In this document: piece by piece, positions 17,864 through 26,467 of the stretch
Layout: each line of letters begins with the position of its first letter
Numbering within the stretch: the stretch's first letter is position 1
Source: an uncultured Burkholderiales bacterium
GTDB taxonomy: Bacteria; Pseudomonadota; Gammaproteobacteria; Burkholderiales; Burkholderiaceae_C
Direction of reading: 5' to 3'
DNA length: 64,000 nucleotides
Assembly: GCA_903871545.1 (NCBI GenBank)
Contig: CAIQHG010000012.1
Location: forward strand, 1-64,000
Made by a program: the position numbers and the translations under genes
Notes under the pieces: generated by a model
Database searches by the model: none
The model's input: only the letters and a program-made list of their open reading frames with translations
Told to the model about the DNA's origin: nothing

Positions 17864-18564
17864 CAAAGACCCAGGTAGCGTTTTTTAAGGTCTGGATCAG
17901 AGGCCAGATCGGATGACTTACCACTCAAGGGGACGAGGCCGTTTTCAATAATATAGGCGCGGTTTGAAATAGCCAAAGTTTGCACCGCATTTTGCTCCAT
18001 AAGCAAAATGGATTGGCCTTGTAGGTTAAGTTGACGAATTAACAAAAACATCTCTTTGACCATAAGAGGAGACAAACCAAGTGAGGGTTCATCAAGTATT
18101 AAGAGCAGGGGCTCTGACATCAGTCCTCGACCGATGGCAAGCATCTGTTGTTCGCCCCCCGACATCGTGCCAGCCGATTGAGTAATTCGCTCCTTAAGCC
18201 TAGGAAACACAGAGAATACTTTTTCTAGGTTTTTAGCCCGGTTTTTTCTGCCCCGTCGTACAGACCCCATCTCCAGGTTCTCCAACACATTGAGGTTGGG
18301 GAATATTTTCCTGCCCTCAGGCACGTGTATCAAACCCCTGTCCACAATTTGCATCGAGCTTAGGCCACATATTTCTTCACCCGCGAATCGAATCGATCCA
18401 TTGTAGGGTTTGTAAAGAGCGGAGATATTATTATTGAGCGTAGATTTGCCCACGCCATTGCTTCCCAAAACAGCCACTATTTCGCCTTGGTTGACGCTTA
18501 GATCTATGCCTCGTAATATTTCAACGCCTGCGTAACCTGCACGCAAGTCTTTGATCTCAAGCAT
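17863..18564 (-). CDS. livF: Branched-chain amino-acid-type ABC transporter ATPase (LivF-like)
   Basis: Second ATPase of a HAAT/Liv-type importer. Walker A is [12 protein letters not shown], the signature is [15 protein letters not shown], and Walker B is [14 protein letters not shown]; the His switch is replaced by the family-typical MEQNAVQ. An ATG at 18564 with an 8-bp overlap of livG is preferred over the TTG at 18567. The length of 233 aa is typical. Solute identity cannot be read from the ATPase; transporters of this family carry amino acids, urea, aromatic acids and other organic acids. Confidence 0.9.
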   Translation of the reverse strand: MLEIKDLRAGYAGVEILRGIDLSVNQGEIVAVLGSNGVGKSTLNNNISALYKPYNGSIRFAGEEICGLSSMQIVDRGLIHVPEGRKIFPNLNVLENLEMGSVRRGRKNRAKNLEKVFSVFPRLKERITQSAGTMSGGEQQMLAIGRGLMSEPLLLILDEPSLGLSPLMVKEMFLLIRQLNLQGQSILLMEQNAVQTLAISNRAYIIENGLVPLSGKSSDLASDPDLKKRYLGL

Positions 18565-19276
18565 CAACTATCTCCCGACCAAGATAAGCCTCAATGACTT
18601 TGGGGTTAGCTACTATTTCTTTGGGAACGCCGCGCGCTATTACTTGTCCGTAAGAGAGCACATACACATAACTTGAGAGTTGCATAACGGCTTGCATCAC
18701 ATGCTCAGTTAATAAAATGGTGACCCCGCTTTGGTTGATTTGTTGAATTATTTCAATAGTCTCTAAAAGCTCTGATGGATTAAGGCCTGCCATGACTTCG
18801 TCAAGTAACAAAAGTTTGGGCGAAGTTGCTAAAGCCTTAGCCAACTCTAATTTCTTGCGGCCAACTACAGTTAAAGAAACAGAGGGTTGTTCCAGTATTT
18901 TGAGCATTCCTAACTGCTCAGCAACTCCTTGGGCATGAGCTCGTGCGCGCTCATAATCCGGGTAAAGTTGGTATGCGCCGATGATGATGTTATCAATAAC
19001 GCTTAACCGAGCAAAGGGTTGAGTAATTTGAAAAGTTCTGACTAAACCATGGCGTGCTATTTTATGGGGAGCAACGTTCGCAATCGATTTTTCTTCAAAT
19101 TCAATGTGACCGTTATCTATTTTATGAAAACCAGCAATAGCCGAAAATAAAGTTGTTTTGCCGGCCCCGTTGGGACCGATCAAGGCCGCTATCTGTCCTT
19201 TTTCAACCTCTAACGAAACTTGATCAACGGCTCGAAGTCCACCAAAAGATTTACTCACACCTTTGACCTTAAGCAT
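18557..19276 (-). CDS. livG: Liv-type ABC transporter ATPase (LivG-like)
   Basis: First ATPase of the same importer. Walker A is GPNGAGKTTLFSA, Walker B is LLLLDEVMAGLNPSE, and the switch His is in LTEHVMQ. The ABC signature is degenerate (LTVVGRKKLELAKAL in place of LSGGQ), a substitution that does occur in LivG relatives. The length is 239 aa. It overlaps livM by 8 bp and livF by a few bases, so the five transport genes are translationally coupled apart from the gap after the binding protein. Confidence 0.9.
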   Translation of the reverse strand: MLKVKGVSKSFGGLRAVDQVSLEVEKGQIAALIGPNGAGKTTLFSAIAGFHKIDNGHIEFEEKSIANVAPHKIARHGLVRTFQITQPFARLSVIDNIIIGAYQLYPDYERARAHAQGVAEQLGMLKILEQPSVSLTVVGRKKLELAKALATSPKLLLLDEVMAGLNPSELLETIEIIQQINQSGVTILLTEHVMQAVMQLSSYVYVLSYGQVIARGVPKEIVANPKVIEAYLGREIVDA

Positions 19277-20258
19277 CTGAACCTCGACTTTGAGAGGGTT
19301 TAATTTTTTTAAATAACTCTATCAAACCGTGAGGCAAAAACGTAATAATGACGATCAATAGTGCCCCATAAAGCACAAGTGAGAGTCCTTGAATCTGACT
19401 CATTGAGCGAGTGCCTTCACTGAGTATTGCAAGCAAAATTGAACCAACAAGCGGTCCGTACACGGTCCCCTGACCCCCGATCATACTCACAAGCAACATC
19501 TCGACGGACTTATCCAAACCAAAAACAATACTAGGATCAATGTATAAAAAATATTGTGCAAAGAAGCACCCACCTACCCCGCACACAGCGCCAGATAGCA
19601 GCATGATTTTGACTTTTTCTGTGAATACGTCGATACCAAGCGCCTGAGCGGCTTCCTCATTTTCTCTTATGGCTGCCAACCGCGCGCCAAACCTAGAGCG
19701 TCTTAACCACTCGGCTATAGCAATTGAGATTGCCGTTAAAAATAGAATAATAAGATAAAAAGCGAGTCTGTCTTTAAATTGAAAATTCTCAAAACCGATT
19801 TTTTTCGGAATCAGCAAACCCAACCCTGCCCCTGTGAATTCAACAGAGTTACTTAAAATTTTAAACACTTCTACAAACGCAAGTGTGATCAACGCAAAGT
19901 AAGACCCCCTAAGCCCAGCCCTGAATGACAGCACGCCCACCAACCCAGCTGACAAAGCTCCAGCTAAAGCAGCAGCGGGCAGACCCAACCAAGGTGAGAC
20001 GCCGTACCTCATCTGCAAAATTGTGCTGGCATAAGCACCGAATCCAAAAAAACCAACATGACCAAAGGAGAGTTGCCCGGCAAAGCCGCCCGACAAATTC
20101 CAGGACTGGCCAATCAGGGCATAAAAAAGCGCCATAACGCCTAAGTTGATTGCGAAATTTGATGGAAAGATAAACGGATACACAAGCGCACAAGTCAAAA
20201 TTGCGAGGTGTAATTTCCAAGTAATTAAGTGGGAAGTACCCGGGCGGGGTTGACTCAT
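19269..20258 (-). CDS. livM: Liv-type ABC transporter permease (LivM-like)
   Basis: Integral membrane permease of 329 aa with about eight to ten hydrophobic helices. The family core GFAGQLSFGHVGFFGFGAY is present, as is the cytoplasmic coupling segment RFGARLAAIRENEEAAQALGID and MIGGQGTVYGPLVG. It overlaps livH by 4 bp (ATGA). It should form a heterodimer with the LivH-like subunit. Confidence 0.9.
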   Translation of the reverse strand: MSQPRPGTSHLITWKLHLAILTCALVYPFIFPSNFAINLGVMALFYALIGQSWNLSGGFAGQLSFGHVGFFGFGAYASTILQMRYGVSPWLGLPAAALAGALSAGLVGVLSFRAGLRGSYFALITLAFVEVFKILSNSVEFTGAGLGLLIPKKIGFENFQFKDRLAFYLIILFLTAISIAIAEWLRRSRFGARLAAIRENEEAAQALGIDVFTEKVKIMLLSGAVCGVGGCFFAQYFLYIDPSIVFGLDKSVEMLLVSMIGGQGTVYGPLVGSILLAILSEGTRSMSQIQGLSLVLYGALLIVIITFLPHGLIELFKKIKPSQSRGSDA

Positions 20259-21124
20259 TTACTTGCTCCAAATAAGCCAACTGGGCGCAACAACAAGATC
20301 AAAATAAATATGACTGAGATCCCGATTTGTCCTAAACTCTCACCTAAATAAAGCCCACCAAATGACTCAGTTAGCCCAACGATCAACCCGCCAACCAAAG
20401 CCCCTAAAAAGCTACCCATACCCCCCAATACAACGACAGTAAATGCAACTAAGATAAAGACATGCCCAATCGTTGGGGATACATAAAAAATAGGCATTAA
20501 TAGACAAGCAGCAGCCCCAAGGGTTGCCAAACCTATTCCGAACGAAATAGCATAAATCTTATCAACATCCAGGCCTACTAGCCTTGCGCCCATTTTTTCT
20601 TTTGCGACAGCCCGTATAGACTTTCCCGTGTCCGTGTACTTAATAAAAAGTCCTAACCCAGAGCAAAGTAACATTGCGCAGGCAAATGAGATCAACTTGG
20701 TTAGAGGAATTAAAGTCGGCCCAATCTCCACCATTTGGTCTGAGTAGGCCACCGCGATTGTTCTGGAGTCTCCTTTAAAAAACATCAGTGCTAAGTTTTC
20801 AATAAAAATTGAAATCCCAAGTGTAATTAAAAGAATATTTTCATCGCGCCCGCTAGATAGCTTTCCAATCAACCATTTAAATAATAAATAGCCCGTGAGG
20901 TACATCACAGGGACCAGGATAAAAATGGATAAGTATGGGTCAACGTGACCGATAGTTAGCAAGTAATACACCCCAAACATGGCCAACATGAGAAAGCTTC
21001 CATGGGCGAAGTTAATGATGTGTAAGACTCCGTAAATAAGAGTCAACCCACACGACACTAGGGTGTAAATACCTCCAAGCAACAAGCCGTTTAGGATTGC
21101 CGATATTATTATTGCAGAATCCAA
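20255..21124 (-). CDS. livH: Liv-type ABC transporter permease (LivH-like)
   Basis: Permease of 289 aa with the family N-terminus LLLGGIYTLVSCGLTLIYGVLHI, then HGSFLMLAMFG and the coupling helix GKSIRAVAKEKMGARLVGLD; GGMGSFLGALVGG lies near the end. The start codon is TTG with an AGGG site about nine bases upstream; no ATG is available. It is separated from the binding-protein gene by 117 bp that contains a strong hairpin, the only sizeable gap in this operon. Confidence 0.9.
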   Translation of the reverse strand: MDSAIIISAILNGLLLGGIYTLVSCGLTLIYGVLHIINFAHGSFLMLAMFGVYYLLTIGHVDPYLSIFILVPVMYLTGYLLFKWLIGKLSSGRDENILLITLGISIFIENLALMFFKGDSRTIAVAYSDQMVEIGPTLIPLTKLISFACAMLLCSGLGLFIKYTDTGKSIRAVAKEKMGARLVGLDVDKIYAISFGIGLATLGAAACLLMPIFYVSPTIGHVFILVAFTVVVLGGMGSFLGALVGGLIVGLTESFGGLYLGESLGQIGISVIFILILLLRPVGLFGASK

Positions 21125-21170
21125 AGTATGCCCTGTGTAGATTTATTTTCTCTGAGCTCTAATAGAAAGA

Positions 21171-21218
21171 GGTTGAGCGTGCATGTATCTAGAATCCTCC
21201 ATGCAGAGTTGCTCAACC
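21171..21218 (-). terminator. Intercistronic hairpin between binding protein and permease genes
   Basis: On the + strand GGTTGAGC (21171-21178) is the perfect complement of GCTCAACC (21211-21218), and inside it TGCATG (21180-21185) pairs with CATGCA (21200-21205). The resulting nested stem follows the binding-protein stop. The minus-strand 3' flank is pyrimidine-rich but has no long T-run, so partial termination or mRNA 3'-end protection is more likely than full termination. Such hairpins raise the level of binding protein over permease in comparable operons. Confidence 0.65.
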
Positions 21219-21241
21219 GCTAAGAGAAGCGTTAAAACTTT

Positions 21242-22462
21242 TTACGCCTTTGGTCTTGGGAAAATAGCCTTGGTGGCGGCAAACTCATTGGGCCAAACAA
21301 CGTCAATATCGGTTTTACTAGCCTGCAACAAAGCAGCCCGTGCGCCTTGGTTTTGACCATTCACGAACTTAGTTGGCCCATAAGGCATGAAGTGATCAGA
21401 GAATGTGCTGTTTTGTAGCGCTGCAATCACTTTTTCTTTGTCTGAAGTTCCTGCAGCTTGAAGAGCTTCTGCGTAAAGCTTGACAGAGTTGTATGAGCAA
21501 TAAACTTCAAAGGTAAACAAACCTCCTTTGGCTTCTACTTTTTTACGCATCTCCATAGCTTTAGGATTTTTAGGGTTGTACCAATGATTAAAGTCCATCA
21601 TGTACTGAGCAACTTCAGGCTGTTCTTTAACGAGTTTGTAGTTAAATCCTCCGCCCAAAACACTAAACATACCTGCTAACTCAACTTTTTGCTGATTCAA
21701 AGTCCTAGCTATCAAAACGTATTCGTTTTGATAATTACTCATAATCACGATATCTGGTTTGATGGCTTTTATTCTGAGCACCAAGTTGGTGAAGTCTCTT
21801 GTTGGAGTTGCGTGTGCTAAATTTTCTTTAGTCTCAATACCAATGCCGGACAGCTTACTGGCGAGCATTTTGGCAGTACCGGTACCAAACTCGGAGTCCT
21901 CGTGAACGATCACTGCAGTCTTAGCGACTCCGCCGGCCGCTTTGTTAATCTCAGATAGGCCTGCAAATGCGTCTTCAACACATTTGCCGTTGCCTGGGGC
22001 TAATCGAAATACATTCTTAAGTCCTCTATTGACTAAATTATCTGATACTCCCACATCAATTAAAAAAGGTGTGTTGTAGTTGGCAGCTGCTTGAGTTGCC
22101 GGCAGTGCTATAGCACTGGAGAAGCAGCCTAAATAAGCAGATACGCCCTCTTGTTGCAGCCGTTCTACCTCGCTTACACCGATTTCGGGTCGCGACTGGG
22201 AGTCAGCAAGCATGCCCTCTAATTTTGCGCCGCCCATTGACTTGATTCCACCGGCCGCATTGATTTCATCAATAGCCCATAGTGCACCCATTCTGGATTG
22301 TCCACCGTTATAAGCAAGTCCGCCGCTTACAGGATGTATAAGTCCTATTTTGACTGTGTTTGGTTCAGCCAATAAGAGTCCGGGAAATCCAAGAGTTGCT
22401 GTTGTAGCTAGGGCTTGCTTGATTACGGTGCGGCGAGAAGTTTCAGTCTTTTTTTCGATCAT
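21242..22462 (-). CDS. Periplasmic substrate-binding protein of Liv-type ABC transporter
   Basis: Peripla_BP_6 solute receptor of 406 aa. The N-terminus has a twin-arginine leader (SRRTVIKQALATTATLGFPG), suggesting Tat export, unlike the usual Sec signal. The mature part opens with VKIGLIHPVSGGLAYNGGQS and contains GCFSSAIALPATQAAANY and a long C-terminal lobe. It is the first gene of the operon that ends with the SDR. Relatives bind amino acids, amides or aromatic acids; the ligand cannot be deduced here. Confidence 0.88.
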   Translation of the reverse strand: MIEKKTETSRRTVIKQALATTATLGFPGLLLAEPNTVKIGLIHPVSGGLAYNGGQSRMGALWAIDEINAAGGIKSMGGAKLEGMLADSQSRPEIGVSEVERLQQEGVSAYLGCFSSAIALPATQAAANYNTPFLIDVGVSDNLVNRGLKNVFRLAPGNGKCVEDAFAGLSEINKAAGGVAKTAVIVHEDSEFGTGTAKMLASKLSGIGIETKENLAHATPTRDFTNLVLRIKAIKPDIVIMSNYQNEYVLIARTLNQQKVELAGMFSVLGGGFNYKLVKEQPEVAQYMMDFNHWYNPKNPKAMEMRKKVEAKGGLFTFEVYCSYNSVKLYAEALQAAGTSDKEKVIAALQNSTFSDHFMPYGPTKFVNGQNQGARAALLQASKTDIDVVWPNEFAATKAIFPRPKA

Positions 22463-22842
22463 GTTCGGGCTCTTTTTAGGAAAATTGAGGGATATTTTCT
22501 GCTTTGCAAATAGTCTAATCGGCAGACCATTTCAATCTCAATATAAGTTTAGCAGATAGTAATCGAGGTGAAATCTTTTGAGGCTTATTAATTTGTCAAC
22601 ATAACCACAAACTTCAGAAATAATTCAATAAATCCATACCAATTGGAGGACGGGCGCTTTAGACATGAATTCATTAATACGCATCCAGCCTTTGAATACA
22701 GCCTTTGCGTCCTGCCATTACCGGGCATTGAACCCTAAAGATTTCAACGTCTTATCTCATGGATTTTCACAAGAGCTTAAATAGTTTAGACTAGGATATT
22801 GGAAGTCTCACGAGCTGTTTAATTTTCACCTAGTCTATTTAA
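22463..22842. other. 380-bp intergenic region upstream of the first Liv operon
   Basis: Lies between the binding-protein gene (start at 22462, minus) and the SnoaL-like gene (end at 22843, minus). It must hold the Liv operon promoter, but I could not single out a convincing -35/-10 pair. It contains one short plus-strand frame (22665-22784). No tRNA, repeat array or mobile-element fragment was seen. Confidence 0.5.
22665..22784 (+). CDS. Possible 39-aa small ORF, function unknown
   Basis: An ATG at 22665 opens a 39-codon frame ending in TAG at 22784. A GGAGG element lies about 15 bases upstream, further than ideal for ribosome binding. The composition is protein-like (MNSLIRIQPLNTAFA and a C-terminus ending FSQELK), with one Cys and no membrane segment. 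It is too short to assign to a family; it may be a small gene, the remnant of a larger one, or chance. Confidence 0.2.
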   Translation: MNSLIRIQPLNTAFASCHYRALNPKDFNVLSHGFSQELK

Positions 22843-23220
22843 TTAGCTTAAAGAGTTTTCACCAGTCATGTAGACATAAACTGATGAAAATAAGTCGTTT
22901 TGTAGATAAAAATAATTACAATTGCTTTTAAAAGTCTTCACATCTTCGAAGCTCGTATTTCTTACCTGAAAACGACTTGCAATTTTATCTGGTGGCTCTA
23001 TCACATGCTCAAACTCGCCGTGCCATACGGTCTTGTAACGCCTGAATAGGCGTTGATACATCTTAGCGATTTCATCATCTCGACCTTTGTAAATCAAGCC
23101 ATGTGTTGGAATATGAAATACAGCATTAGGATGAAAGAAAGATAAAACTCGGTTTAAATTCATTTCATCTACAGCAGCGAAATAGGCTTCGGCCCTAGAC
23201 TTTAAATTTTGGTGTTCCAT
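22843..23220 (-). CDS. SnoaL/NTF2-like fold protein
   Basis: A 125-aa cone-fold protein of the SnoaL-like superfamily, whose members are small isomerases, hydrolases or ligand-binding proteins. It begins RAEAYFAAVDEMNLNRVLSFFHPNAVFHIP, the usual family opening with a helix followed by FHPNAV. The ORF track starts at 23298, inside the adjacent dioxygenase gene; the internal ATG at 23220 (MEHQNLKSR) matches the family N-terminus. It lies 58 bp downstream of the PhyH gene and is probably co-transcribed. Function unknown. Confidence 0.7.
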   Translation of the reverse strand: MEHQNLKSRAEAYFAAVDEMNLNRVLSFFHPNAVFHIPTHGLIYKGRDDEIAKMYQRLFRRYKTVWHGEFEHVIEPPDKIASRFQVRNTSFEDVKTFKSNCNYFYLQNDLFSSVYVYMTGENSLS

Positions 23221-23278
23221 AAAAAAATTTAACCCTGTTTTTGAATTGCAATTAATAAAATGCCCAAGACCAATCCAA

Positions 23279-24121
23279 TCAGCCCACGAATCCAGCATCT
23301 TGTTTTGCGCGGAAAAGAGCTAAGGCTCCTTGGTGTAGCTCATAGGCTTGTGGTGACAAAGGACTTTGAAGGCGTTTTTCAGGTAAAAAGTGGCCATGGT
23401 CTTGCCCCCTCACACACAAGGCAGAGGGTATACCCTTGCCTTTGGGCTTGACACAAGAGGGAATATAACTGATTGCAAAACCAATTCGACGATCATCTCC
23501 GTTATTTGGACCCGAGGCGTGCACCAAATCGGTATGGTGCAGAGACATTTGCCCAGATTTCAAAGGCATTGCTACGCCAGACTCTTGATCAAAAACATCT
23601 GTGATGCCTTGCCCTCTCCTGATCATATTGTTAGCACTTGGTTGATCATCGTGTACATACCCACCGAAAAGGTGACTGCCCGCAATTGCATGCATACAAC
23701 CTTGTAAAACGCCCGCATCTGACAACGCGACCCATGCCGTGACGTGCAAGTGCGGATCTAAGTAAAAATAGGTGCTATCTTGATGCCACCTCACAAATGC
23801 CGGCTGGTGGGCCTCTTTCAAAAAAAGGGTTGAGTGGTAAACCAAAATGTCTGGGCCGATTAGATCCTCTACGGCGTCTAATATAGCTGGATGATGCACA
23901 AGTTGATCGGCCCAATTAAAAAGCAAATAAGATTTCGATTTTTCTGGAAAATCAATCAACGCACCTTTTAATCTTTCCCATTCCTCTAATTCACTTCGAT
24001 ATGATTGAACCTCTTCAGAGGTCAACACATCAACTGGGCAGACGAAACCCTGCTCGGCATAGTGCTGAACTTCGCTTGCCTTAAGTTTGATTAAACTAGA
24101 GGAGTTTTGATTAGTTACCAA
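23279..24121 (-). CDS. Phytanoyl-CoA dioxygenase (PhyH) family Fe(II)/2-oxoglutarate oxygenase
   Basis: Non-heme iron hydroxylase of 280 aa. The iron ligands are visible as HQD in FVRWHQDSTYFYLDPH and the distal His in LHHTDLVHASGPN, followed by the 2-oxoglutarate-binding Arg in DDRRIGFAISYIP. The segment GCMHAIAGSHLFG is also typical. The start is TTG with an AAGGG site seven bases upstream. PhyH members hydroxylate branched lipids, ectoine or many small molecules, so the substrate is open. Neighbours are a SnoaL-like gene and a divergent MmgE/PrpD gene. Confidence 0.85.
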   Translation of the reverse strand: MVTNQNSSSLIKLKASEVQHYAEQGFVCPVDVLTSEEVQSYRSELEEWERLKGALIDFPEKSKSYLLFNWADQLVHHPAILDAVEDLIGPDILVYHSTLFLKEAHQPAFVRWHQDSTYFYLDPHLHVTAWVALSDAGVLQGCMHAIAGSHLFGGYVHDDQPSANNMIRRGQGITDVFDQESGVAMPLKSGQMSLHHTDLVHASGPNNGDDRRIGFAISYIPSCVKPKGKGIPSALCVRGQDHGHFLPEKRLQSPLSPQAYELHQGALALFRAKQDAGFVG

Positions 24122-24292
24122 TACACACCCTTAAAACTAAATTAATAAATCCGCACGAGCGAACTTGAGCGAGCTTATTTTTATTATTATGAAAAGTCTT
24201 TGCTTAAATATCTGCCATCTAACTTCTAGATTACCATCTATTACCGAACTCATTGATGCTAAATTACCCTAATTTCAAAAAATAGACTAAAA

Positions 24293-25657
24293 ATGATACC
24301 GAAAAAACTGAAAGATATAAGTGCTTTTTCATCTGGAATAGACCTAGCAACTCTCTCTCCGCAAATTCTCAATCATCTCAAACTAATTGTTATCGACAGC
24401 GTTGGTGCAGTGATCGCGGGCTCTCAAGAGCCTGAAATGCTTGCGCTAGGGGGGAAAAAGATTAACCAACCAGGACTCGCTACCCTTGTTGGATTTGACC
24501 GCTCCGTTTCAACCGAAACTGCAGCCTTTATGAACGGCACTTCGGGCACTTTTTTAGAGATGGACGAGGGTAACCGCTTCTCCAAAGGACATCCAAGCAT
24601 CCACGTTTTGCCCGCAGTGCTCGCGCTTTGCCAAGAAAGAGGGTTGGGTGTGGAATCTTTTTTAAATGGTCTACTCGCAGGCTATGAGGTAGGCTCCAGA
24701 GTTGGGGCATCTACGAAACTGCGCTCTTGCATGCATCCCCACGGAACATGGGGCACAGTTGGGGCTGCTGCGGGATGCGCTAGAGCTTTGGGTCTAGACG
24801 CGTCAGCGACTTGCGAAGTCATCAATATCAGCACGTCCCTCACAATAGCTACTTCGAAGAAAACAATGCTTGAGGGAGGATTAGTAAGAAACACTTACGC
24901 CGGCTTGAGTAACAAACACGGCCTTCTTGCATTAGATCTTATGGAGTGCGGTTTTAGCTCAGAGGTTGACGGCTTGGACTCCGTATTTGGATCTGTAGTG
25001 TCTGAGACTTTTGACGAAAGCATATTTTTAAAAGGTCTTGGCACTGAGTGGCATGTCTTACAAAATTATTTCAAATTGCATTCATGCTGCCGCTATAACC
25101 ATGCGACCTTAGATGCAATTGATTTAATCACCAAAGAGTCACAATCATTAGATGTTAACCAGATTGAAAGGATTGAGGTATCAACTTATAACTTAGCTGC
25201 AGAGCTAAAGGACGCTAAGCCGCGTAATACTCTAGCGGCTAAGTTTTCAATTCCATTCGCAGTTGCGACCCGCTTAGTCAACGGACACAGTAGACTGGAG
25301 AGCTTTACGAGGGATAGCATCAACAATCCGAAAATTCTCGCCCTTGCAGCCAAGGTAGCCGTCGTTGAGGACCTAAGTATGTCTGCCAGGTTACCTAACG
25401 AGCGACCTGCAACAGTCAAGATTCATATAAAAAATCGACCAACCCTAGAGGCTAGTGTCTCCACCAACAGGGGTGACGACGCAAGCCCTTACGTTGAGCG
25501 TGAAATATATGATAAATTTTTGGGCCTCGCGCAAAGGGTTTGGTCCGAGAAAAGAGCACAGTCATTCATAGATGCATCCCTTGAATTATTTGATGGCACG
25601 AAGACGCAACAAGCAAAAAATTGGGATTTGTGGCTCAATTTACTAAGCAGCACTTAA
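24293..25657 (+). CDS. MmgE/PrpD family protein (2-methylcitrate dehydratase-like)
   Basis: The family includes 2-methylcitrate dehydratase, cis-aconitate decarboxylase and many uncharacterised enzymes of organic acid metabolism. The N-terminal all-helical domain has IVIDSVGAVIAGS and FMNGTSGTFLEMDEGNR, then the conserved GHPSIHVLPAVLAL and CMHPHGTWGTVGAAAGCARALG. The C-terminal lobe contains LHSCCRYNHATLDA and the SIPFAVATRLV segment. The length of 454 aa is usual. It stands alone on the plus strand between divergent and convergent catabolic genes; no prpB or prpC is nearby, so a methylcitrate role is unlikely. Confidence 0.85.
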   Translation: MIPKKLKDISAFSSGIDLATLSPQILNHLKLIVIDSVGAVIAGSQEPEMLALGGKKINQPGLATLVGFDRSVSTETAAFMNGTSGTFLEMDEGNRFSKGHPSIHVLPAVLALCQERGLGVESFLNGLLAGYEVGSRVGASTKLRSCMHPHGTWGTVGAAAGCARALGLDASATCEVINISTSLTIATSKKTMLEGGLVRNTYAGLSNKHGLLALDLMECGFSSEVDGLDSVFGSVVSETFDESIFLKGLGTEWHVLQNYFKLHSCCRYNHATLDAIDLITKESQSLDVNQIERIEVSTYNLAAELKDAKPRNTLAAKFSIPFAVATRLVNGHSRLESFTRDSINNPKILALAAKVAVVEDLSMSARLPNERPATVKIHIKNRPTLEASVSTNRGDDASPYVEREIYDKFLGLAQRVWSEKRAQSFIDASLELFDGTKTQQAKNWDLWLNLLSST

Positions 25658-25703
25658 TAACAATCAAATTGCGGCAACAAACGTCAAAGTTTACCCAAGC
25701 GCT

Positions 25704-26456
25704 TTACTGGTTTAGCCCTTTAACCATCTTCTCAAACATCTCTAACTGTGAGTGCATGGGTTTGGGATAAGCATTGATACTATGGGTTAGTTTGGCTTGA
25801 TAAATGGTTATAGCTTGTAAATAACTTAGAGGTCCTGGGTTAATGATAGGTACTTTGATGTGCTGCTGAAGGTAGGCGTGTGATTGGTGCATCGTAGTTG
25901 AACCCAGGATTAATACATCAGCCCCATCAATTGTCACCGCCTGCTCACAGGCTTTCAACAGCATCGGGAAAACCTCCTCCTCTTTGCCACTTAACAAAGA
26001 TTGGTTGTCAGCGGGCATTTCAATTGAGCGCACCGATGCGCATTTGGCGTGTATGCCAAGTTCGTCAATTGTTTTTTTGTACAAAGGCTTCCACCGATTG
26101 ACCATTGTGATAATTGAGAATTTGTCCCCTAACATGAGTGCGCTTAGCATGGCGGTACGACCTGGCCCAATCACTGGAATGTTTAACACAGAGCGAAGAG
26201 CACTGACGCCTGAGTCACTCATGGTGTCTATACAAACTGCATCAAATCCTTCCCGATCAGCACGACAAGCCGCCTCAAAGATACCCACATCGGCTAAAAC
26301 AAAGTCATGATAGCTTGAGTAATTGACAGGACCCATTTTGACGCTGCGGTATTCAAAATGAATAGAGGCATCCAACTTTAAAGCTAGCAACTGAGACTTT
26401 CTCAACTCAAGGTTTTCAGGTGACATTTTGAAAGGAACGACGACTAATATTTTCAT
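25704..26456 (-). CDS. Asp/Glu/hydantoin racemase-superfamily protein
   Basis: A 250-aa two-lobed member of the Asp/Glu racemase superfamily. It contains AVCIDTMSDSGVSALRSVL and IPVIGPGRTAMLSALMLG in the first half and DGADVLILGSTTMHQ in the second. In active racemases catalytic cysteines lie at CF(G/D)DP and LGC; the equivalents here appear to be Thr and Ser, with one Cys three residues before. The reaction may therefore not be a two-base racemisation. It follows the DUF1446 gene after 11 bp and is the third gene of a DUF4387-DUF1446-racemase operon. Confidence 0.75.
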   Translation of the reverse strand: MKILVVVPFKMSPENLELRKSQLLALKLDASIHFEYRSVKMGPVNYSSYHDFVLADVGIFEAACRADREGFDAVCIDTMSDSGVSALRSVLNIPVIGPGRTAMLSALMLGDKFSIITMVNRWKPLYKKTIDELGIHAKCASVRSIEMPADNQSLLSGKEEEVFPMLLKACEQAVTIDGADVLILGSTTMHQSHAYLQQHIKVPIINPGPLSYLQAITIYQAKLTHSINAYPKPMHSQLEMFEKMVKGLNQ

Positions 26457-26467
26457 AATCTAAGAAC

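Noticed and set aside
19909-20280. 123-aa minus-strand ORF overlapping livM/livH
   Set aside because: Lies in an alternative frame inside livM, rich in Cys and Trp, with no family resemblance; shadow ORF.
24293-25657. prpD of a methylcitrate cycle
   Set aside because: No prpB, prpC or acnD nearby; only the broad MmgE/PrpD family assignment is supported.
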